The position numbers were made by a program, and so were the translations under genes. Below, one piece after another: positions 21,463 through 33,612 of a stretch of DNA of 64,000 bases. Where the stretch lies: contig NZ_JACSKC010000002.1 of the NCBI RefSeq assembly GCF_018617395.1, positions 1-64,000 of the forward strand, read 5' to 3'. The notes under the pieces were generated by a model. That model was not told the DNA's origin. It saw only the letters and a program-made list of their open reading frames with translations, and did no database searches. How positions within the stretch are numbered: position 1 is the stretch's first letter; the number at the start of each line of letters is the position of its first letter. The DNA comes from Exiguobacterium sp. s48 (lineage in GTDB: Bacteria; Bacillota; Bacilli; Exiguobacteriales; Exiguobacteriaceae).

Positions 21463-21655
21463 ATCATATGCGTTGAATGATATTGTGGAAATGAAAAAAC
21501 CACATGCCTGCAAGACGAACCGCTGGCAAATCACACGTGTAGGGATGGATATTCGCATCAAGTGTCAAGGCTGCGGAGCAAGCGTGCTCATGCAACGCCG
21601 TGACTTTGATAAGCGATTTAAGAAAGTGCTTGAACAAGGGAACGCCGCCGAATAA
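21452..21655 (+). CDS. DUF951-family small protein
   Basis: 67 aa. It starts MHSKSYALNDIVEMKKPHACKTNRW with KTNRWQITRVGMDIRIKCQGCG, a conserved beta-rich fold with CxxC (C near 48 and 51) that is probably nucleic-acid or zinc binding. The ATG lies behind AAAGGAGGAG inside the 3' end of the MscS-type gene, so translation is probably coupled. Family members lie before ychF in many Firmicutes. Function unknown. Confidence 0.8.
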   Translation: MHSKSYALNDIVEMKKPHACKTNRWQITRVGMDIRIKCQGCGASVLMQRRDFDKRFKKVLEQGNAAE

Positions 21656-21666
21656 GCGGCGTTTTT
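21642..21666 (+). terminator. Terminator of the mscS-DUF951 unit
   Basis: ACGCCGC and GCGGCGT around CGAATAA, followed by TTTTC. It overlaps the last codons and stop of the DUF951 gene. Confidence 0.8.
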
Positions 21667-21772
21667 CTTTAGGTTATGAACGTGAGTTGCGGTTTAATCG
21701 TGGACTAACTATAATTGTGAAGGATGTGACGGTGTGGTGTACTAAATGTACCCACTCCACAGACGGCTTAAC

Positions 21773-21786
21773 ATTTCCCGGGAAAC
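21773..21786. promoter_or_regulatory. Noc-binding site (13 of 14 match)
   Basis: ATTTCCCGGGAAAC against the Noc-box consensus ATTTCCCGGGAAAT. It lies 22 bp before the ychF start, within its leader. Confidence 0.6.
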
Positions 21787-21808
21787 ACCGGATGAGGAGG
21801 AAATACTA

Positions 21809-22909
21809 GTGGGATTAACAGCAGGAATTGTCGGATTGCCAAACGTCGGGAAATCGACATTGTTTAATGCGATTACACAAGCAGGAGTCGAAGCGGCCAA
21901 CTATCCGTTCGCGACAATCGACCCGAACGTCGGCGTCGTAGAAGTACCAGACGCACGTCTAGATCGATTGACGGAACTCGTCAAACCGAAAAAGACAGTG
22001 CCAACAGCATTCGAGTTTACAGATATCGCCGGCATCGTAAAAGGTGCATCAAAAGGTGAAGGACTCGGAAACAAATTTTTGGCGAACATTCGCGAAGTGG
22101 ATGCGATTTGCCAAGTCGTCCGTTGTTTTGAAGACGAGAACATCACGCACGTTGCGGGTCGCGTCTCACCGATTGATGACATCACGACGATTAACCTCGA
22201 ATTGATTTTAGCTGACCTCGAGTTGGTTGAAAAACGTATCACGCGTGTTCAAAAAATGGTCAAATCAAAAGATAAAGGTGCTGCACAAGAACTTGAGGCA
22301 CTTGAAATCGTACAAGCCGTCTTAGAAGAAGAGCGTCCTGCCCGTGTTGCAGAGCTCACGGAAGACCAATTGGCAATCGTGAAGCACTTCCAACTATTGA
22401 CGATGAAGCCGATGTTGTACGTGGCAAACGTCAGTGAAGAAGAAGTAGCAGACGCGGATGCGAACGAACACGTCCAAGCGGTACGTGACCATGCGGCAAC
22501 AGAAGGAGCGCAAGTGATCGTCATCTGTGCACGCATCGAAGAAGAAATCGCTGAGCTTGAACCGGAAGAACGTCTCGAATTCTTACAAGACCTCGGTATC
22601 GAAGAGTCAGGACTTGATCAATTGATTCGTGCAGCGTATTCGACACTCGGTCTCGCGACATATTTCACAGCGGGTGAGAAAGAAGTACGCGCATGGACGT
22701 TCAAACAAGGGATGAAAGCACCACAATGTGCCGGTGTCATCCACTCTGATTTCGAACGTGGGTTCATCCGTGCTGAAGTCGTGTCTTATGAGGACCTTTC
22801 GGCAGCAGGCAACATGACGACCGTGAAAGAACAAGGAAAACTTCGTTCAGAAGGAAAAGAATACGTCTTCCAAGATGGCGATGTTGTCACATTCCGCTTC
22901 AACGTATAA
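21809..22909 (+). CDS. ychF: Redox-regulated ATPase YchF (Obg-like)
   Basis: 366 aa. OBG-family P-loop ATPase that binds ribosomes. P-loop GLPNVGKSTLFNAI, DIAGIVKGASKGEGLGNKF, the NxxE-type motif (YVANVSEEE) in place of NKxD that gives ATP preference, and a C-terminal TGS domain (LATYFTAGEKEVRAWTFKQG; AAGNMTTVKEQGKLRSEGK). GTG start at 21809 behind GAGGAGG; the extra upstream frame is non-coding and contains the Noc-box match. Confidence 0.96.
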   Translation: MGLTAGIVGLPNVGKSTLFNAITQAGVEAANYPFATIDPNVGVVEVPDARLDRLTELVKPKKTVPTAFEFTDIAGIVKGASKGEGLGNKFLANIREVDAICQVVRCFEDENITHVAGRVSPIDDITTINLELILADLELVEKRITRVQKMVKSKDKGAAQELEALEIVQAVLEEERPARVAELTEDQLAIVKHFQLLTMKPMLYVANVSEEEVADADANEHVQAVRDHAATEGAQVIVICARIEEEIAELEPEERLEFLQDLGIEESGLDQLIRAAYSTLGLATYFTAGEKEVRAWTFKQGMKAPQCAGVIHSDFERGFIRAEVVSYEDLSAAGNMTTVKEQGKLRSEGKEYVFQDGDVVTFRFNV

Positions 22910-22928
22910 GTTGATTTACGGAAACGTG

Positions 22929-22957
22929 TTGTAAAAGTCAGGGAAGTTTGATAGTAT
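22929..22957 (+). promoter_or_regulatory. Candidate promoter of rpsF-ssb-rpsR
   Basis: TTGTAA (22929-22934), 17 bp, TAGTAT (22952-22957), about 80 bp before rpsF. Confidence 0.55.
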
Positions 22958-22964
22958 ATTATGA

Positions 22965-23035
22965 CGTGAGTAAAACAATTGTTTGCTCCTTGCTCCTACA
23001 ACCGGTAGGGGCCGTTAGTCCAAGAGGAGGTGAAA
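22965..23035 (+). promoter_or_regulatory. Candidate S6:S18-binding leader of rpsF
   Basis: The untranslated leader holds ACCGGTAGGGGCCG (23001-23014) beside a short stem, which resembles the CCG-containing motif of the rpsF ribosomal-protein leader that binds the S6:S18 complex for autoregulation. The downstream genes are rpsF and rpsR, as required. The call is by motif and context only. Confidence 0.55.
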
Positions 23036-23039
23036 GATA

Positions 23040-23327
23040 ATGCGTAAATACGAACTTCTTTACATTATCCGTCCATCAGTTGATGAGGAAGCGAAGAAAG
23101 CTTTAATCGAGCGCTTCAACAACGTCATCACTGAAAACGGTGGTACTGTTGAAAAAACAACAGACATGGGTAAACGTCGTTTCGCTTATGAAATCAACAA
23201 GATGCGCGAAGGACACTACGTTCTTCTTAACATCGTTGCTGAACCTAAAGCGATCTTAGAAACAGAGCGTCTCATGAAGATCTCTGACGACGTTGTCCGT
23301 CAAATGACAACAAAAGACGAGCGTTAA
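23040..23327 (+). CDS. rpsF: Ribosomal protein bS6
   Basis: 95 aa. Small-subunit protein that pairs with S18. It starts MRKYELLYIIRPSVDEEAKK and has the typical DMGKRRFAYEINKMREGHYVLLN. AGAGGAGGTG precedes the ATG. First gene of rpsF-ssb-rpsR. Confidence 0.98.
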   Translation: MRKYELLYIIRPSVDEEAKKALIERFNNVITENGGTVEKTTDMGKRRFAYEINKMREGHYVLLNIVAEPKAILETERLMKISDDVVRQMTTKDER

Positions 23328-23364
23328 TCCTTAACGTTTCGTATCGTGAAAGGGGAGCTTGGAG

Positions 23365-23880
23365 ATGATTAACCGAGTTGTGTTAGTTGGTCGATTGACT
23401 CGCGATCCCGAAATGCGTTATACGCAGAGCGGAATCGCCGTAACACGCCTTACTCTCGCTTGCGATCGTCCATTCGCTGGACAAGATGGGAAGCGCGAGA
23501 CGGACTTTATTGATTGTGTCGTTTGGCGCAAACAAGCAGAGAACGTAGCACAATACTTGAAAAAGGGCAGCATGGCCGGCGTTGACGGTCGCCTTCAAAT
23601 CAGTAGTTACGAAGGACAAGATGGCCAACGTCGTTACCGGGCAGAAGTAGTTGCCGATAGCGTACGCTTCCTCGAACCACGCGGAGCCTCAGGGCAACGT
23701 GAGCAAGCACCGTCTGGAGATGTCTTCGGTGGTGGTGAATCAAGTGGATCAGGATGGGGCGCAGGAGCCGCTTCGACTTCATCTCAGTCCTCAAACCAGT
23801 CTTCAAATAAAGGTTTTGACGCAGATCCGTTCTCGGGTGGCGGCAAAATCGACTTGTCAGATGATGATTTGCCATTCTAA
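23365..23880 (+). CDS. ssb: Single-stranded DNA-binding protein
   Basis: About 171 aa. OB-fold domain ([45 protein letters not shown]), then a Gly/Ser/Gln-rich linker and the acidic tip DDDLPF that recruits partner proteins. The ATG at 23365 has AGGGGAGC at proper spacing; a TTG 6 bp upstream is less likely. Essential in replication and repair, cotranscribed between S6 and S18. Confidence 0.97.
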   Translation: MINRVVLVGRLTRDPEMRYTQSGIAVTRLTLACDRPFAGQDGKRETDFIDCVVWRKQAENVAQYLKKGSMAGVDGRLQISSYEGQDGQRRYRAEVVADSVRFLEPRGASGQREQAPSGDVFGGGESSGSGWGAGAASTSSQSSNQSSNKGFDADPFSGGGKIDLSDDDLPF

Positions 23881-23923
23881 TCATCACGGACAATAAAAAC
23901 TAACTTATAAAGGAGGTCTTCAC

Positions 23924-24154
23924 ATGGCACGTCGTCCAGGAGGTCGTCGTCGTCGTAAAGTATGTTTCTTTACGTCGAACAACATCACTCATATCGATTA
24001 TAAAGACGTAGAATTGCTCAAACGCTTCGTTTCGGAGCGTGGTAAAATTCTTCCACGTCGTGTGACTGGTACTTCAGCGAAATACCAACGTCCACTTACT
24101 GTCGCTATCAAGCGTTCACGTCAAATGGCTTTGCTTCCATACGTTGCAGAGTAA
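23924..24154 (+). CDS. rpsR: Ribosomal protein bS18
   Basis: 76 aa. It starts [20 protein letters not shown] and has [32 protein letters not shown], the bS18 signature. It has a single Cys (CFF), so it is the zinc-independent form. AAAGGAGG lies upstream. Confidence 0.98.
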   Translation: MARRPGGRRRRKVCFFTSNNITHIDYKDVELLKRFVSERGKILPRRVTGTSAKYQRPLTVAIKRSRQMALLPYVAE

Positions 24155-24164
24155 GGTTTGACGA

Positions 24165-24197
24165 ACGGCTTATCCTTTTGGATAAGTCGTTTTTTTG
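24165..24197 (+). terminator. Terminator of rpsF-ssb-rpsR
   Basis: ACGGCTTATCC and GGATAAGTCGT around TTTT, followed by a T run. Confidence 0.85.
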
Positions 24198-24305
24198 TAT
24201 TTCATCTTGTTTGTAAGTGTGTAAGTGAAACCGACGGATATGGTATGATAGAGCAGAAACCTTTACGATTCCATGGGTGAACATTACTCATTTTAGGAGG
24301 CATAC

Positions 24306-26297
24306 ATGCACAGTGGTGAAGCAATAACATCCGTGAAGAACCAATACGCGCGACACATGGTTCCCTATGTAATTGGATTCCTTGTTTCGTTAGGATTGGC
24401 GTTCTATAGCATCGTGGCGGCAATCACCCTGTTTATGGGCACGCTGATTTTTTTCATCTATCAGCAAGTAACGTTGCGACGGGAGCGTAAAAATTGGGAA
24501 CAGTATGTCCTCTCACTCTCTCATCAAATCGAAGAGGTCGGAAAAGAAGCGTTGACGACGATGCCGATCGGAATTTTAGTCTTTGACCAAGATCGACGCA
24601 TCAGTTGGTATAACGAACAATCGCGATTGATTTTTGAACTTGAGATGGCGATTGGTGTACCACTTGACGCCCTTCATTCCGCATTCGATGAACTGATTGA
24701 AGAGGAAGAGGATGAGGCTACGATTGAAGTGGGCGACCGCGTCTATCGTGTCTTTTATAATCAAGCACATCAAACATTATATTTATTTGACATGACTGAA
24801 GAAGCAGAGATGGAGCAAAAATATGCTCAAACGCAGACAGTCATCGGTATTTTGTATCTGGATAACTACGATGAGATGTCGACTGCAGTGGATGAACAAG
24901 TCCGAAGCGAGGTCAATCGTCGTGTGACGGTGCTTCTCAACCAATGGGCACAGCGACATCACATCTATATGCGTCGTACAGCGGCGGACCGCTTCTTCCT
25001 CGTCATGAATGAGCGGACGTTGTCGGAACTTGAAAACAATCGCTTCTCGATTTTAGATGAAGTACGTGACGCGACGAAGGAACAGAGAATTCCATTGACG
25101 CTATCCATCGGTATCGGATGCGGGGAGACGACGTTGACGGAGTTAGGCAATCTATCGCAGTCGAGCCTCGATTTAGGTCTCGGCCGTGGTGGTGACCAGG
25201 CCGTCGTCAAACGCCATAACGGAAAAGTTCGCTTCTTTGGAGGGAAGACAAACCCGACAGAGAAACGGACGCGTGTCCGAGCGCGTGTCATCTCGAACTC
25301 GATGCGCGATCTGATTCGGGAATCGAGCCGTGTCCTTGTCATGGGACATAAAAATCCAGATATGGATTCGCTCGGGGCTTCCATCGGGATTATGAAATTG
25401 GCCGAGTTTGTGGGACGTGAAGCATACGTCGTCGTCCCGTCCGGTGAGACAAGTGTTGGTATTCAGCGACTCGTTCAGGAAGTGGAGAACGATGACTCGC
25501 TATACAGTCAATTTTTGACCGAGTACGAGGCGCAACCGCTCATCGACGAACAGACACTTCTCGTCGTTGTCGATACACACCGCCCGTCACTCGTCATTTC
25601 GAAAGATATTTTGTACCGGTCAGAACGCGTCGTCGTGATTGACCATCACCGTCGCGGCGAAGAGTTCATTGAAGACCCGGTCCTCGTGTATATGGAACCG
25701 TATGCTTCGTCGACGAGTGAACTCGTGACGGAGTTAATCGAATATCAAGCAGGGAGCCGTAAACTTTCGATTTTAGAGGCGACGTCACTCTTGGCTGGAA
25801 TCATGGTCGATACGAAAGGCTTCACACTCCGTACGGGCTCTCGTACGTTTGATGCGGCATCGTTCTTACGAATTCAAGGTGCTGATACGGTTCTCGTACA
25901 ACACTTTATGCGTCAGGACCTCGATGCTTATATCGAGCAGTCGCAGATTTTAAGAAACACCGAAATTTATGCAGGTGGTATGGCGATTGCCGTCGCTTCT
26001 GACGACGAGGCACATCACCAAGTGCTGATTGCGCAGTCCGCGGACCAGTTGCTGAATATGGAAGGCGTCAAAGCGTCGTTCGTCATCGCGATCTTACCGG
26101 ACGGACGCACGGGAATCAGCGCAAGGTCGCTCGGTGATGTCAATGTCCAGGTCATCATGGAAATGCTCGATGGTGGTGGTCATTTGACGAATGCGGCCAC
26201 ACAACTTGAAGTGAGTCGTGAACAAGCGAATGCCATGCTGAAAGAGGCAATCGATCATTACGTAACAGATGAAACTGAAGGAGAGGAATCAGAATGA
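24306..26297 (+). CDS. gdpP: Cyclic-di-AMP phosphodiesterase GdpP (YybT)
   Basis: 663 aa. Membrane-bound DHH/DHHA1 enzyme that hydrolyses c-di-AMP to pApA. Two transmembrane helices (about 16-55), a degenerate PAS domain (about 85-150), a modified GGDEF domain (about 175-305), and the DHH domain with [22 protein letters not shown] and [11 protein letters not shown], then DHHA1 with [12 protein letters not shown]. It ends in an ATGA overlap with rplI, the standard gdpP-rplI-dnaB arrangement. Confidence 0.96.
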   Translation: MHSGEAITSVKNQYARHMVPYVIGFLVSLGLAFYSIVAAITLFMGTLIFFIYQQVTLRRERKNWEQYVLSLSHQIEEVGKEALTTMPIGILVFDQDRRISWYNEQSRLIFELEMAIGVPLDALHSAFDELIEEEEDEATIEVGDRVYRVFYNQAHQTLYLFDMTEEAEMEQKYAQTQTVIGILYLDNYDEMSTAVDEQVRSEVNRRVTVLLNQWAQRHHIYMRRTAADRFFLVMNERTLSELENNRFSILDEVRDATKEQRIPLTLSIGIGCGETTLTELGNLSQSSLDLGLGRGGDQAVVKRHNGKVRFFGGKTNPTEKRTRVRARVISNSMRDLIRESSRVLVMGHKNPDMDSLGASIGIMKLAEFVGREAYVVVPSGETSVGIQRLVQEVENDDSLYSQFLTEYEAQPLIDEQTLLVVVDTHRPSLVISKDILYRSERVVVIDHHRRGEEFIEDPVLVYMEPYASSTSELVTELIEYQAGSRKLSILEATSLLAGIMVDTKGFTLRTGSRTFDAASFLRIQGADTVLVQHFMRQDLDAYIEQSQILRNTEIYAGGMAIAVASDDEAHHQVLIAQSADQLLNMEGVKASFVIAILPDGRTGISARSLGDVNVQVIMEMLDGGGHLTNAATQLEVSREQANAMLKEAIDHYVTDETEGEESE

Positions 26298-26737
26298 AAG
26301 TCATTTTGAAAGTAGATGTAAAAGGTCAAGGGAAAGCTGGAGAAGTGAAGAACGTGGCAGACGCTTACGCGAAAAACGTCTTGTTCAAGAAAAACTTGGC
26401 GGTTGAAGCGACACCTGGAAACCTAAAAGCGTTCGCGGCGAAAGAACGTCGTGCCGAAGAGGCTGCAGAAGAAGAGTTGAAAGAAGCACAACAACTAAAA
26501 GCGAAACTTGAAAAAGAGACGATCGCCGTCACGACAAAAGCCGGTGAAGGTGGTCGCGTGTTCGGTTCGGTCACAAGCAAACAAATCGCGGATGCCCTTA
26601 AAACAATGGGTTACAAAATCGATAAGCGCAAAATTGAACTCGAGCACCCAATCAAGGCGCTCGGTTTCACGAAAGTGCCTGTGAAGTTGCACCATGACGT
26701 CGTCGCGACGTTGAACGTACATGTACAAGAAGCTTGA
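26294..26737 (+). CDS. rplI: Ribosomal protein bL9
   Basis: 147 aa. It starts [31 protein letters not shown], the L9 N-domain, then the long connecting helix and the C-domain. Translationally coupled to gdpP through the ATGA overlap. Confidence 0.98.
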   Translation: MKVILKVDVKGQGKAGEVKNVADAYAKNVLFKKNLAVEATPGNLKAFAAKERRAEEAAEEELKEAQQLKAKLEKETIAVTTKAGEGGRVFGSVTSKQIADALKTMGYKIDKRKIELEHPIKALGFTKVPVKLHHDVVATLNVHVQEA

Positions 26738-26754
26738 AGGTGAGGTAGAGACGG

Positions 26755-28107
26755 ATGAGTGATGCGATTCAAGTCAATACACCACCGCATAGTGTGGAAG
26801 CGGAGCAAGCCGTCTTAGGGGCAATCATCCTCGATTCGGATCGATTGATTACGGCCTCGGAACGGGTCGACCCGGACGACTTTTATCGTGTCAGCCACCA
26901 GCGCATCTTTGAAGCGATGTTAAAAATCAATGACCGAGGTGAACTGGTCGACTTGGTCACGCTTAGCTCTGAATTGCAGGCGCAAGGGATTTTAGACGAG
27001 ATTGGCGGCCTCAACTATTTGGCAGAGGTCGCGGAATCCGTCCCGGCCATCGGCAACATCGGTTATTACTTGAACGTCGTCGATCAAAAGGCGGCACTTC
27101 GCCGATTGATTCGAACGGCAACAAACATTGTCTCGGATGGGTATGAGCGTCAAGACGAGGTCGATTCCGTTTTGTCTGATGCCGAACGAAACATTTTAAA
27201 AGTATCGCAACGAAAAGGGCAATCGAGTTTCCACCCGATCGGTTCCGTCCTATCCGATGCATACTCAACGATTGAAAAACTGCATCAATCGAGCGGTGAA
27301 ATCACCGGGATTGCGACCGGATTCACGGATTTGGATAAGATGACGGCCGGTTTCCAACGAAACGATTTAATTATCGTGGCCGCCCGTCCATCTGTCGGGA
27401 AGACCGCATTCGCCTTGAACATCTCGCAAAACGTTGCGGTCCGTACAGGCGAGAACGTCGCCATCTTCAGTTTGGAGATGGGGGCCGAGCAACTCGTCAT
27501 GCGTATGTTGTGTGCGGAAGGAAACATCGATGCCCAGCGCCTACGGACGGGTCGCCTAGAAGCAGAGGACTGGGGTCGTCTTTCCCTCGCGATGTCGTCG
27601 CTCTCGCAAGCGGGCATCTATATCGACGATACGCCGGGTCTTCGGGTCAATGAGATTCGGGCGAAGTGTCGTCGCTTGAAACAGGAATATGGTCTCGGAA
27701 TGATCATGATTGACTACTTGCAGCTCATCGTCGGGAACGGAAAACCAGGCGAGAACCGGCAACAGGAAGTATCAGAGATCTCACGTACCCTCAAAGCGAT
27801 TGCGCGGGAACTACAAGTACCTGTCATCGCCTTGTCGCAGCTCTCTCGTGGAGTCGAGAGTCGTCAAGACAAGCGACCGATGATGTCGGATATCCGTGAA
27901 TCGGGAGCCATTGAGCAAGATGCCGATATCGTCGCCTTCCTCTATCGTGATGACTATTACGATAAAGAGAGTGAGGACGCCAACACGATTGAAATTATCA
28001 TTGCGAAACAACGTAACGGTCCGACCGGTACGGTCAAGCTCTCCTTCCGGAAAGAGTATAACAAGTTCGTCAACATGGAGACGCAAGCCTTCGCACCACC
28101 GATGTAA
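26755..28107 (+). CDS. dnaB: Replicative DNA helicase (called dnaC in B. subtilis)
   Basis: 450 aa. Hexameric helicase of the replication fork. DnaB N-domain (HSVEAEQAVLGAIILDSD), linker, and RecA-fold with Walker A AARPSVGKTAFALNI and Walker B MIMIDYLQLI, then LSQLSRGVESRQDKRPMMSDIRESGAIEQDAD. No intein. Cotranscribed with gdpP and rplI. Confidence 0.97.
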   Translation: MSDAIQVNTPPHSVEAEQAVLGAIILDSDRLITASERVDPDDFYRVSHQRIFEAMLKINDRGELVDLVTLSSELQAQGILDEIGGLNYLAEVAESVPAIGNIGYYLNVVDQKAALRRLIRTATNIVSDGYERQDEVDSVLSDAERNILKVSQRKGQSSFHPIGSVLSDAYSTIEKLHQSSGEITGIATGFTDLDKMTAGFQRNDLIIVAARPSVGKTAFALNISQNVAVRTGENVAIFSLEMGAEQLVMRMLCAEGNIDAQRLRTGRLEAEDWGRLSLAMSSLSQAGIYIDDTPGLRVNEIRAKCRRLKQEYGLGMIMIDYLQLIVGNGKPGENRQQEVSEISRTLKAIARELQVPVIALSQLSRGVESRQDKRPMMSDIRESGAIEQDADIVAFLYRDDYYDKESEDANTIEIIIAKQRNGPTGTVKLSFRKEYNKFVNMETQAFAPPM

Positions 28108-28127
28108 CGTCGGTGGTGTCTTTTTTT
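28094..28127 (+). terminator. Terminator after dnaB
   Basis: CACCACCGA and TCGGTGGTG around a short loop, followed by T7. It overlaps the last codons of dnaB. Confidence 0.85.
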
Positions 28128-28143
28128 ATATAGGTATAGGTAA

Positions 28144-28187
28144 AATAACGAACGAATAGTTACATCTTATATAAAACGTTCGGTATT
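28144..28187. promoter_or_regulatory. PurR operator (two inverted PurBoxes) before purA
   Basis: A forward CGAAC (28149-28153) and an inverted GTTCG (28178-28182, in ACGTTCGGTAT) lie just upstream of the -35. The central CGAA and TTCG are 26 nt apart, which fits two 14-bp PurBoxes with a 16-bp gap, the known spacing for PurR targets. Repression of purA by PurR is thus expected; derepression by PRPP is family knowledge. Confidence 0.65.
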
Positions 28188-28190
28188 CGA

Positions 28191-28219
28191 TTGACTTTCT
28201 TGCTTTTCAAGTGTACACT
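28191..28219 (+). promoter_or_regulatory. Promoter of purA
   Basis: TTGACT (28191-28196), 17 bp, TACACT (28214-28219), directly after the PurBoxes. Confidence 0.75.
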
Positions 28220-28264
28220 TACGGATGGTTTGAACAGAACGTTGATTAATAAGGAGGATTCATT

Positions 28265-29554
28265 ATGTCATCAGTAGTCGTAGTGGGAACGCAGTGGGGC
28301 GATGAAGGGAAAGGGAAAATCACCGATTTCTTATCGAAACAAGCCGAAGTCGTCGCGCGTTATCAAGGGGGAGACAACGCTGGTCACACGATCGTCTTCA
28401 ATGATACGAAATATAAACTTCACCTCATTCCGTCTGGGATCTTCTACTCGGATAAAACGTGTGTCATCGGGAACGGGATGGTCGTCAACCCGAAATCACT
28501 CGTGACAGAACTCGCTTACTTACACGAACGCGGTGTGAGCACGGATAACCTTCGGATTTCGAACCGTGCCCATATCATCTTGCCGTATCACCAGCTTCAA
28601 GACCGTCTTGAGGAAGAGGCGAAAGGTGACGCGAAAGTCGGGACAACTCTGAAAGGAATCGGTCCAGCCTATATGGACAAAGCGGCACGCATCGGGATTC
28701 GCATCGCCGACCTTCTCGACAAAGAAGTCTTCGCAGAGAAGTTAAAGACCGTGCTCGAACTAAAAAACCGCATGTTCGTGAAAATGTACGAGGTCGACCC
28801 AGTCGAATTTGATGACATTTTCGAAGAGTACTACGCGTATGGCCAACAGTTTGCGAAATACGTGTGCGATACATCGGTCGTTTTGAACGATTCACTCGAT
28901 GAAGAGAAGAAGGTTCTCTTTGAGGGGGCACAAGGTGTCCTTCTCGATATCGACCACGGAACGTACCCGTTCGTCACATCATCGAACGCAGCGTCAGGTG
29001 GCGTATCAAGTGGTGCCGGAATCGGTCCATCGAAGATTCATCACGTGGTCGGTGTCTGTAAGGCATATACATCACGCGTCGGTGACGGTCCATTCCCGAC
29101 ACAACTCGATGACGAGATCGGTCATACAATCCGTGAAGTCGGGAAAGAATACGGAACGACAACTGGTCGTCCACGTCGTGTCGGCTGGTTCGACTCCGTC
29201 GTCGTTCGTCACTCACGTCGTGTCAGCGGGATCACAGACCTTTGCCTCAACTCAATCGATGTATTGACGGGTCTTGAGACGCTCAAGATTTGTACATCAT
29301 ATGAGTATGAAGGAAAGCATCTCGACGAATATCCGCCGAACTTCCGCGTCCTTGAGAAGTGTGTACCGGTATATGAAGAACTTCCTGGTTGGACAGAAGA
29401 CATTACGGGCGTCCGTAACTTCGACGACCTTCCAGAAAACGCACAGCGTTACGTGCGTCGCATCGAGGAATTGACAGGAATCGAATTGTTGACGTTCTCG
29501 GTCGGACCGGCTCGTGAACAGACGGTTATCTTGCGTGATATTTACGAAGCATAA
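28265..29554 (+). CDS. purA: Adenylosuccinate synthetase
   Basis: 429 aa. Converts IMP, aspartate and GTP to adenylosuccinate, the first step to AMP. The GTP motif is [17 protein letters not shown]; further signatures are [22 protein letters not shown] and [22 protein letters not shown] lies upstream. Single-gene unit under a PurR-type operator. Confidence 0.97.
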   Translation: MSSVVVVGTQWGDEGKGKITDFLSKQAEVVARYQGGDNAGHTIVFNDTKYKLHLIPSGIFYSDKTCVIGNGMVVNPKSLVTELAYLHERGVSTDNLRISNRAHIILPYHQLQDRLEEEAKGDAKVGTTLKGIGPAYMDKAARIGIRIADLLDKEVFAEKLKTVLELKNRMFVKMYEVDPVEFDDIFEEYYAYGQQFAKYVCDTSVVLNDSLDEEKKVLFEGAQGVLLDIDHGTYPFVTSSNAASGGVSSGAGIGPSKIHHVVGVCKAYTSRVGDGPFPTQLDDEIGHTIREVGKEYGTTTGRPRRVGWFDSVVVRHSRRVSGITDLCLNSIDVLTGLETLKICTSYEYEGKHLDEYPPNFRVLEKCVPVYEELPGWTEDITGVRNFDDLPENAQRYVRRIEELTGIELLTFSVGPAREQTVILRDIYEA

Positions 29555-29555
29555 G

Positions 29556-29582
29556 AAAGGGAGCCATCGGGCTCCCTTTTTC
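29556..29582 (+). terminator. Terminator after purA
   Basis: AAGGGAGCC and GGCTCCCTT around ATCG, followed by T. Confidence 0.88.
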
Positions 29583-29674
29583 ATTTCCGTGGAAATGGAC
29601 CACGCTTTCTAAGCTGTATAAAAAGAGTTACAATGTAGGCATGTACGTTTAATGATAAGAGGAGGACTCACTGA

Positions 29675-30385
29675 ATGGATCGTACGATTTTAGTGGTAGA
29701 TGACGAACAACCAATCGCAGATATATTGAAGTTTAAACTTGAAAAAGAAGGATACCAGGTGCATGTCGCCTACGACGGCGAAGACGCGCTCGTGAAAGTA
29801 GAAGAGATTCAACCCGATCTCATCTTGCTCGACATCATGCTTCCGCTCAAGGATGGCATGGAAGTATGTCGCGAGGTACGAAAGAAGTATGATATGCCGA
29901 TCATTATGTTGACGGCGAAAGATTCCGAGATCGACAAGGTGCTCGGACTAGAACTTGGGGCGGACGACTACGTCACGAAACCGTTCAGCTCACGCGAGTT
30001 GTTGGCGCGTGTCAAAGCGAACATGCGACGTCATGCGACGGCACCGGCACAAGAGTCGAAGGGGGCGAACGCGAACGATATCGTGATCGGCGACTTGACG
30101 ATTCATCCGGACTCGTACATGGTGACGAAACGGGATGAAAAAATCGAATTGACGCATCGCGAGTTCGAATTGATTCATTACCTCGCGCAAAACATCGGAC
30201 AAGTGATGACACGTGAACACTTGCTTCAGACGGTGTGGGGCTATGATTACTTCGGTGATGTACGTACCGTGGATGTTACCGTACGTCGTCTTCGTGAAAA
30301 AGTAGAGGATAACCCATCGACACCGACGTACATCATCACACGTCGCGGCGTCGGGTATTATTTGAAGGCAGGAGAAGAAGATTAA
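29675..30385 (+). CDS. walR: Response regulator WalR (YycF)
   Basis: 236 aa. OmpR/PhoB-type regulator of cell-wall turnover genes. Receiver domain with acidic pocket DD (11-12) and phospho-Asp in [11 protein letters not shown], plus the Lys in YVTKPF. The C-terminal winged helix ([44 protein letters not shown]) recognises DNA. Head of the walRKHI-J-htrC unit. Confidence 0.97.
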   Translation: MDRTILVVDDEQPIADILKFKLEKEGYQVHVAYDGEDALVKVEEIQPDLILLDIMLPLKDGMEVCREVRKKYDMPIIMLTAKDSEIDKVLGLELGADDYVTKPFSSRELLARVKANMRRHATAPAQESKGANANDIVIGDLTIHPDSYMVTKRDEKIELTHREFELIHYLAQNIGQVMTREHLLQTVWGYDYFGDVRTVDVTVRRLREKVEDNPSTPTYIITRRGVGYYLKAGEED

Positions 30386-30388
30386 ACG

Positions 30389-32229
<1,841 letters not shown>

Positions 32230-32230
<1 letters not shown>

Positions 32231-33612
32231 TGAAACGGTTTACGATTGCAAAGCCGGAACTGTGGAAGTCGTTCATTTTGCTCACGTTAATCGTCACGTC
32301 GATTGTTCAAACCATCATCTTGTGGGATTATCATCCTACCTATCAGGCCGTCCAATCGGAGACGCAATTGACGACGGTGGACGAGTCACTACAGCGTCGG
32401 GCAAATCAAGTCATCATCCCGACTCAAGCGGTTGTGCATGACAACAATGCTGTCTTTGCATCGAAAAATACACCGAAGCAACTGATGCGTGTCATTCGTG
32501 ACTCGTTCGAAGCGAGCGAGTTCAAACCACTCGCCGCAAAAAACATTCCGAGCTTCTATTCGAATATCAACGAAGGGCTCGAACTGATTTTACCGGAGGC
32601 TTACTATGCGGACACGCTTAGCTATATGCTTCCCGGGACGTACAGCCTGTCCGGGAAAATCCCACAGCGAATTCTGATTTATATGGATGAGAATGCGTTT
32701 AATATCCGTGCCATCATGAGCGACCAATCGATTTGGGAAGGGAAATTGACGAAAGTCGGAAACGGCGATGTGAACAGTCTTTTCCTAAAAAATTCGAGTC
32801 GGACGATGAAACGGGTGACATATACCGATGAACGTGTGAATTACATCCCAGTCGTCGGACCTGAGATGAATGAATTGTTCGCATACGACGTATCGTCGAT
32901 TCAAATCGATGCGCGTCTCGATTGGATGCGCGACACGTTCTTCCCGGGCGACCCGAACGTCCAAGAAGTCGACCCGGCGAGCTCGGTCGGTGCATTGACG
33001 AACGGTGTCAGCGTGGCAGAATATGATGCGAAACTGAACGCCAGTCGCTATCGGAACTTGTCACGTAACAGCACCGAGCGCGATACGGCACTTGGATTAG
33101 ATTCGATTGTGGAATTTGTAAACTTCCACGGGGGATGGGTCGATGATGCATCTGAGAATCAAGGATTGTCTCTTCGATTCGATGCCATCACGCCAGCCAA
33201 TAAAGGGTTTGAAACGACCGTATTCCGTTTTCACGTGAAAGGATACCCCGTCTTTAGTCAGCGTGAAGCGTTTATCAACAATGATGCGATCGACTTATCC
33301 ACACTTCGTGTGGAAAACGATGGCGCGCAAGTCCGTTCCATTACGCGTCACCACTTGGAAATCGATCGGTTGATCACGGTCGGCACGACACAGTTGGCCG
33401 ATGCGGATGAAGTGCTCGGTACGCTCATCAATTCCGGACGTTTTGAGAACGTGACCGAGATTCGAATCGGTTATGAAATCGAATATAACGAGGACACGAG
33501 CCGCTATGTGACGTTCTCGCCGAACTGGTTCGTGCGTGAGGCAGGACGTTGGGTGCCATTCAATCAAAAAGACGGTTGGACAGAAAGGATGATGTATCGT
33601 GGACTGGAGTAA
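32230..33612 (+). CDS. walH: WalK regulator WalH (YycH)
   Basis: About 460 aa. One N-terminal transmembrane helix (SFILLTLIVTSIVQTIILW), the rest extracytoplasmic. Known to tune WalK through membrane contacts together with WalI. ATG at 32230 shares its A with the walK stop (TGATG). A perfect DnaA box (33295-33303) lies inside, perhaps by chance. Confidence 0.9.

Noticed and set aside
33227-33242. parS-like GTTTTCACGTGAAAGG in walH
   Set aside because: Four mismatches in the outer positions; only the CACGTG core and flanking A/T match.
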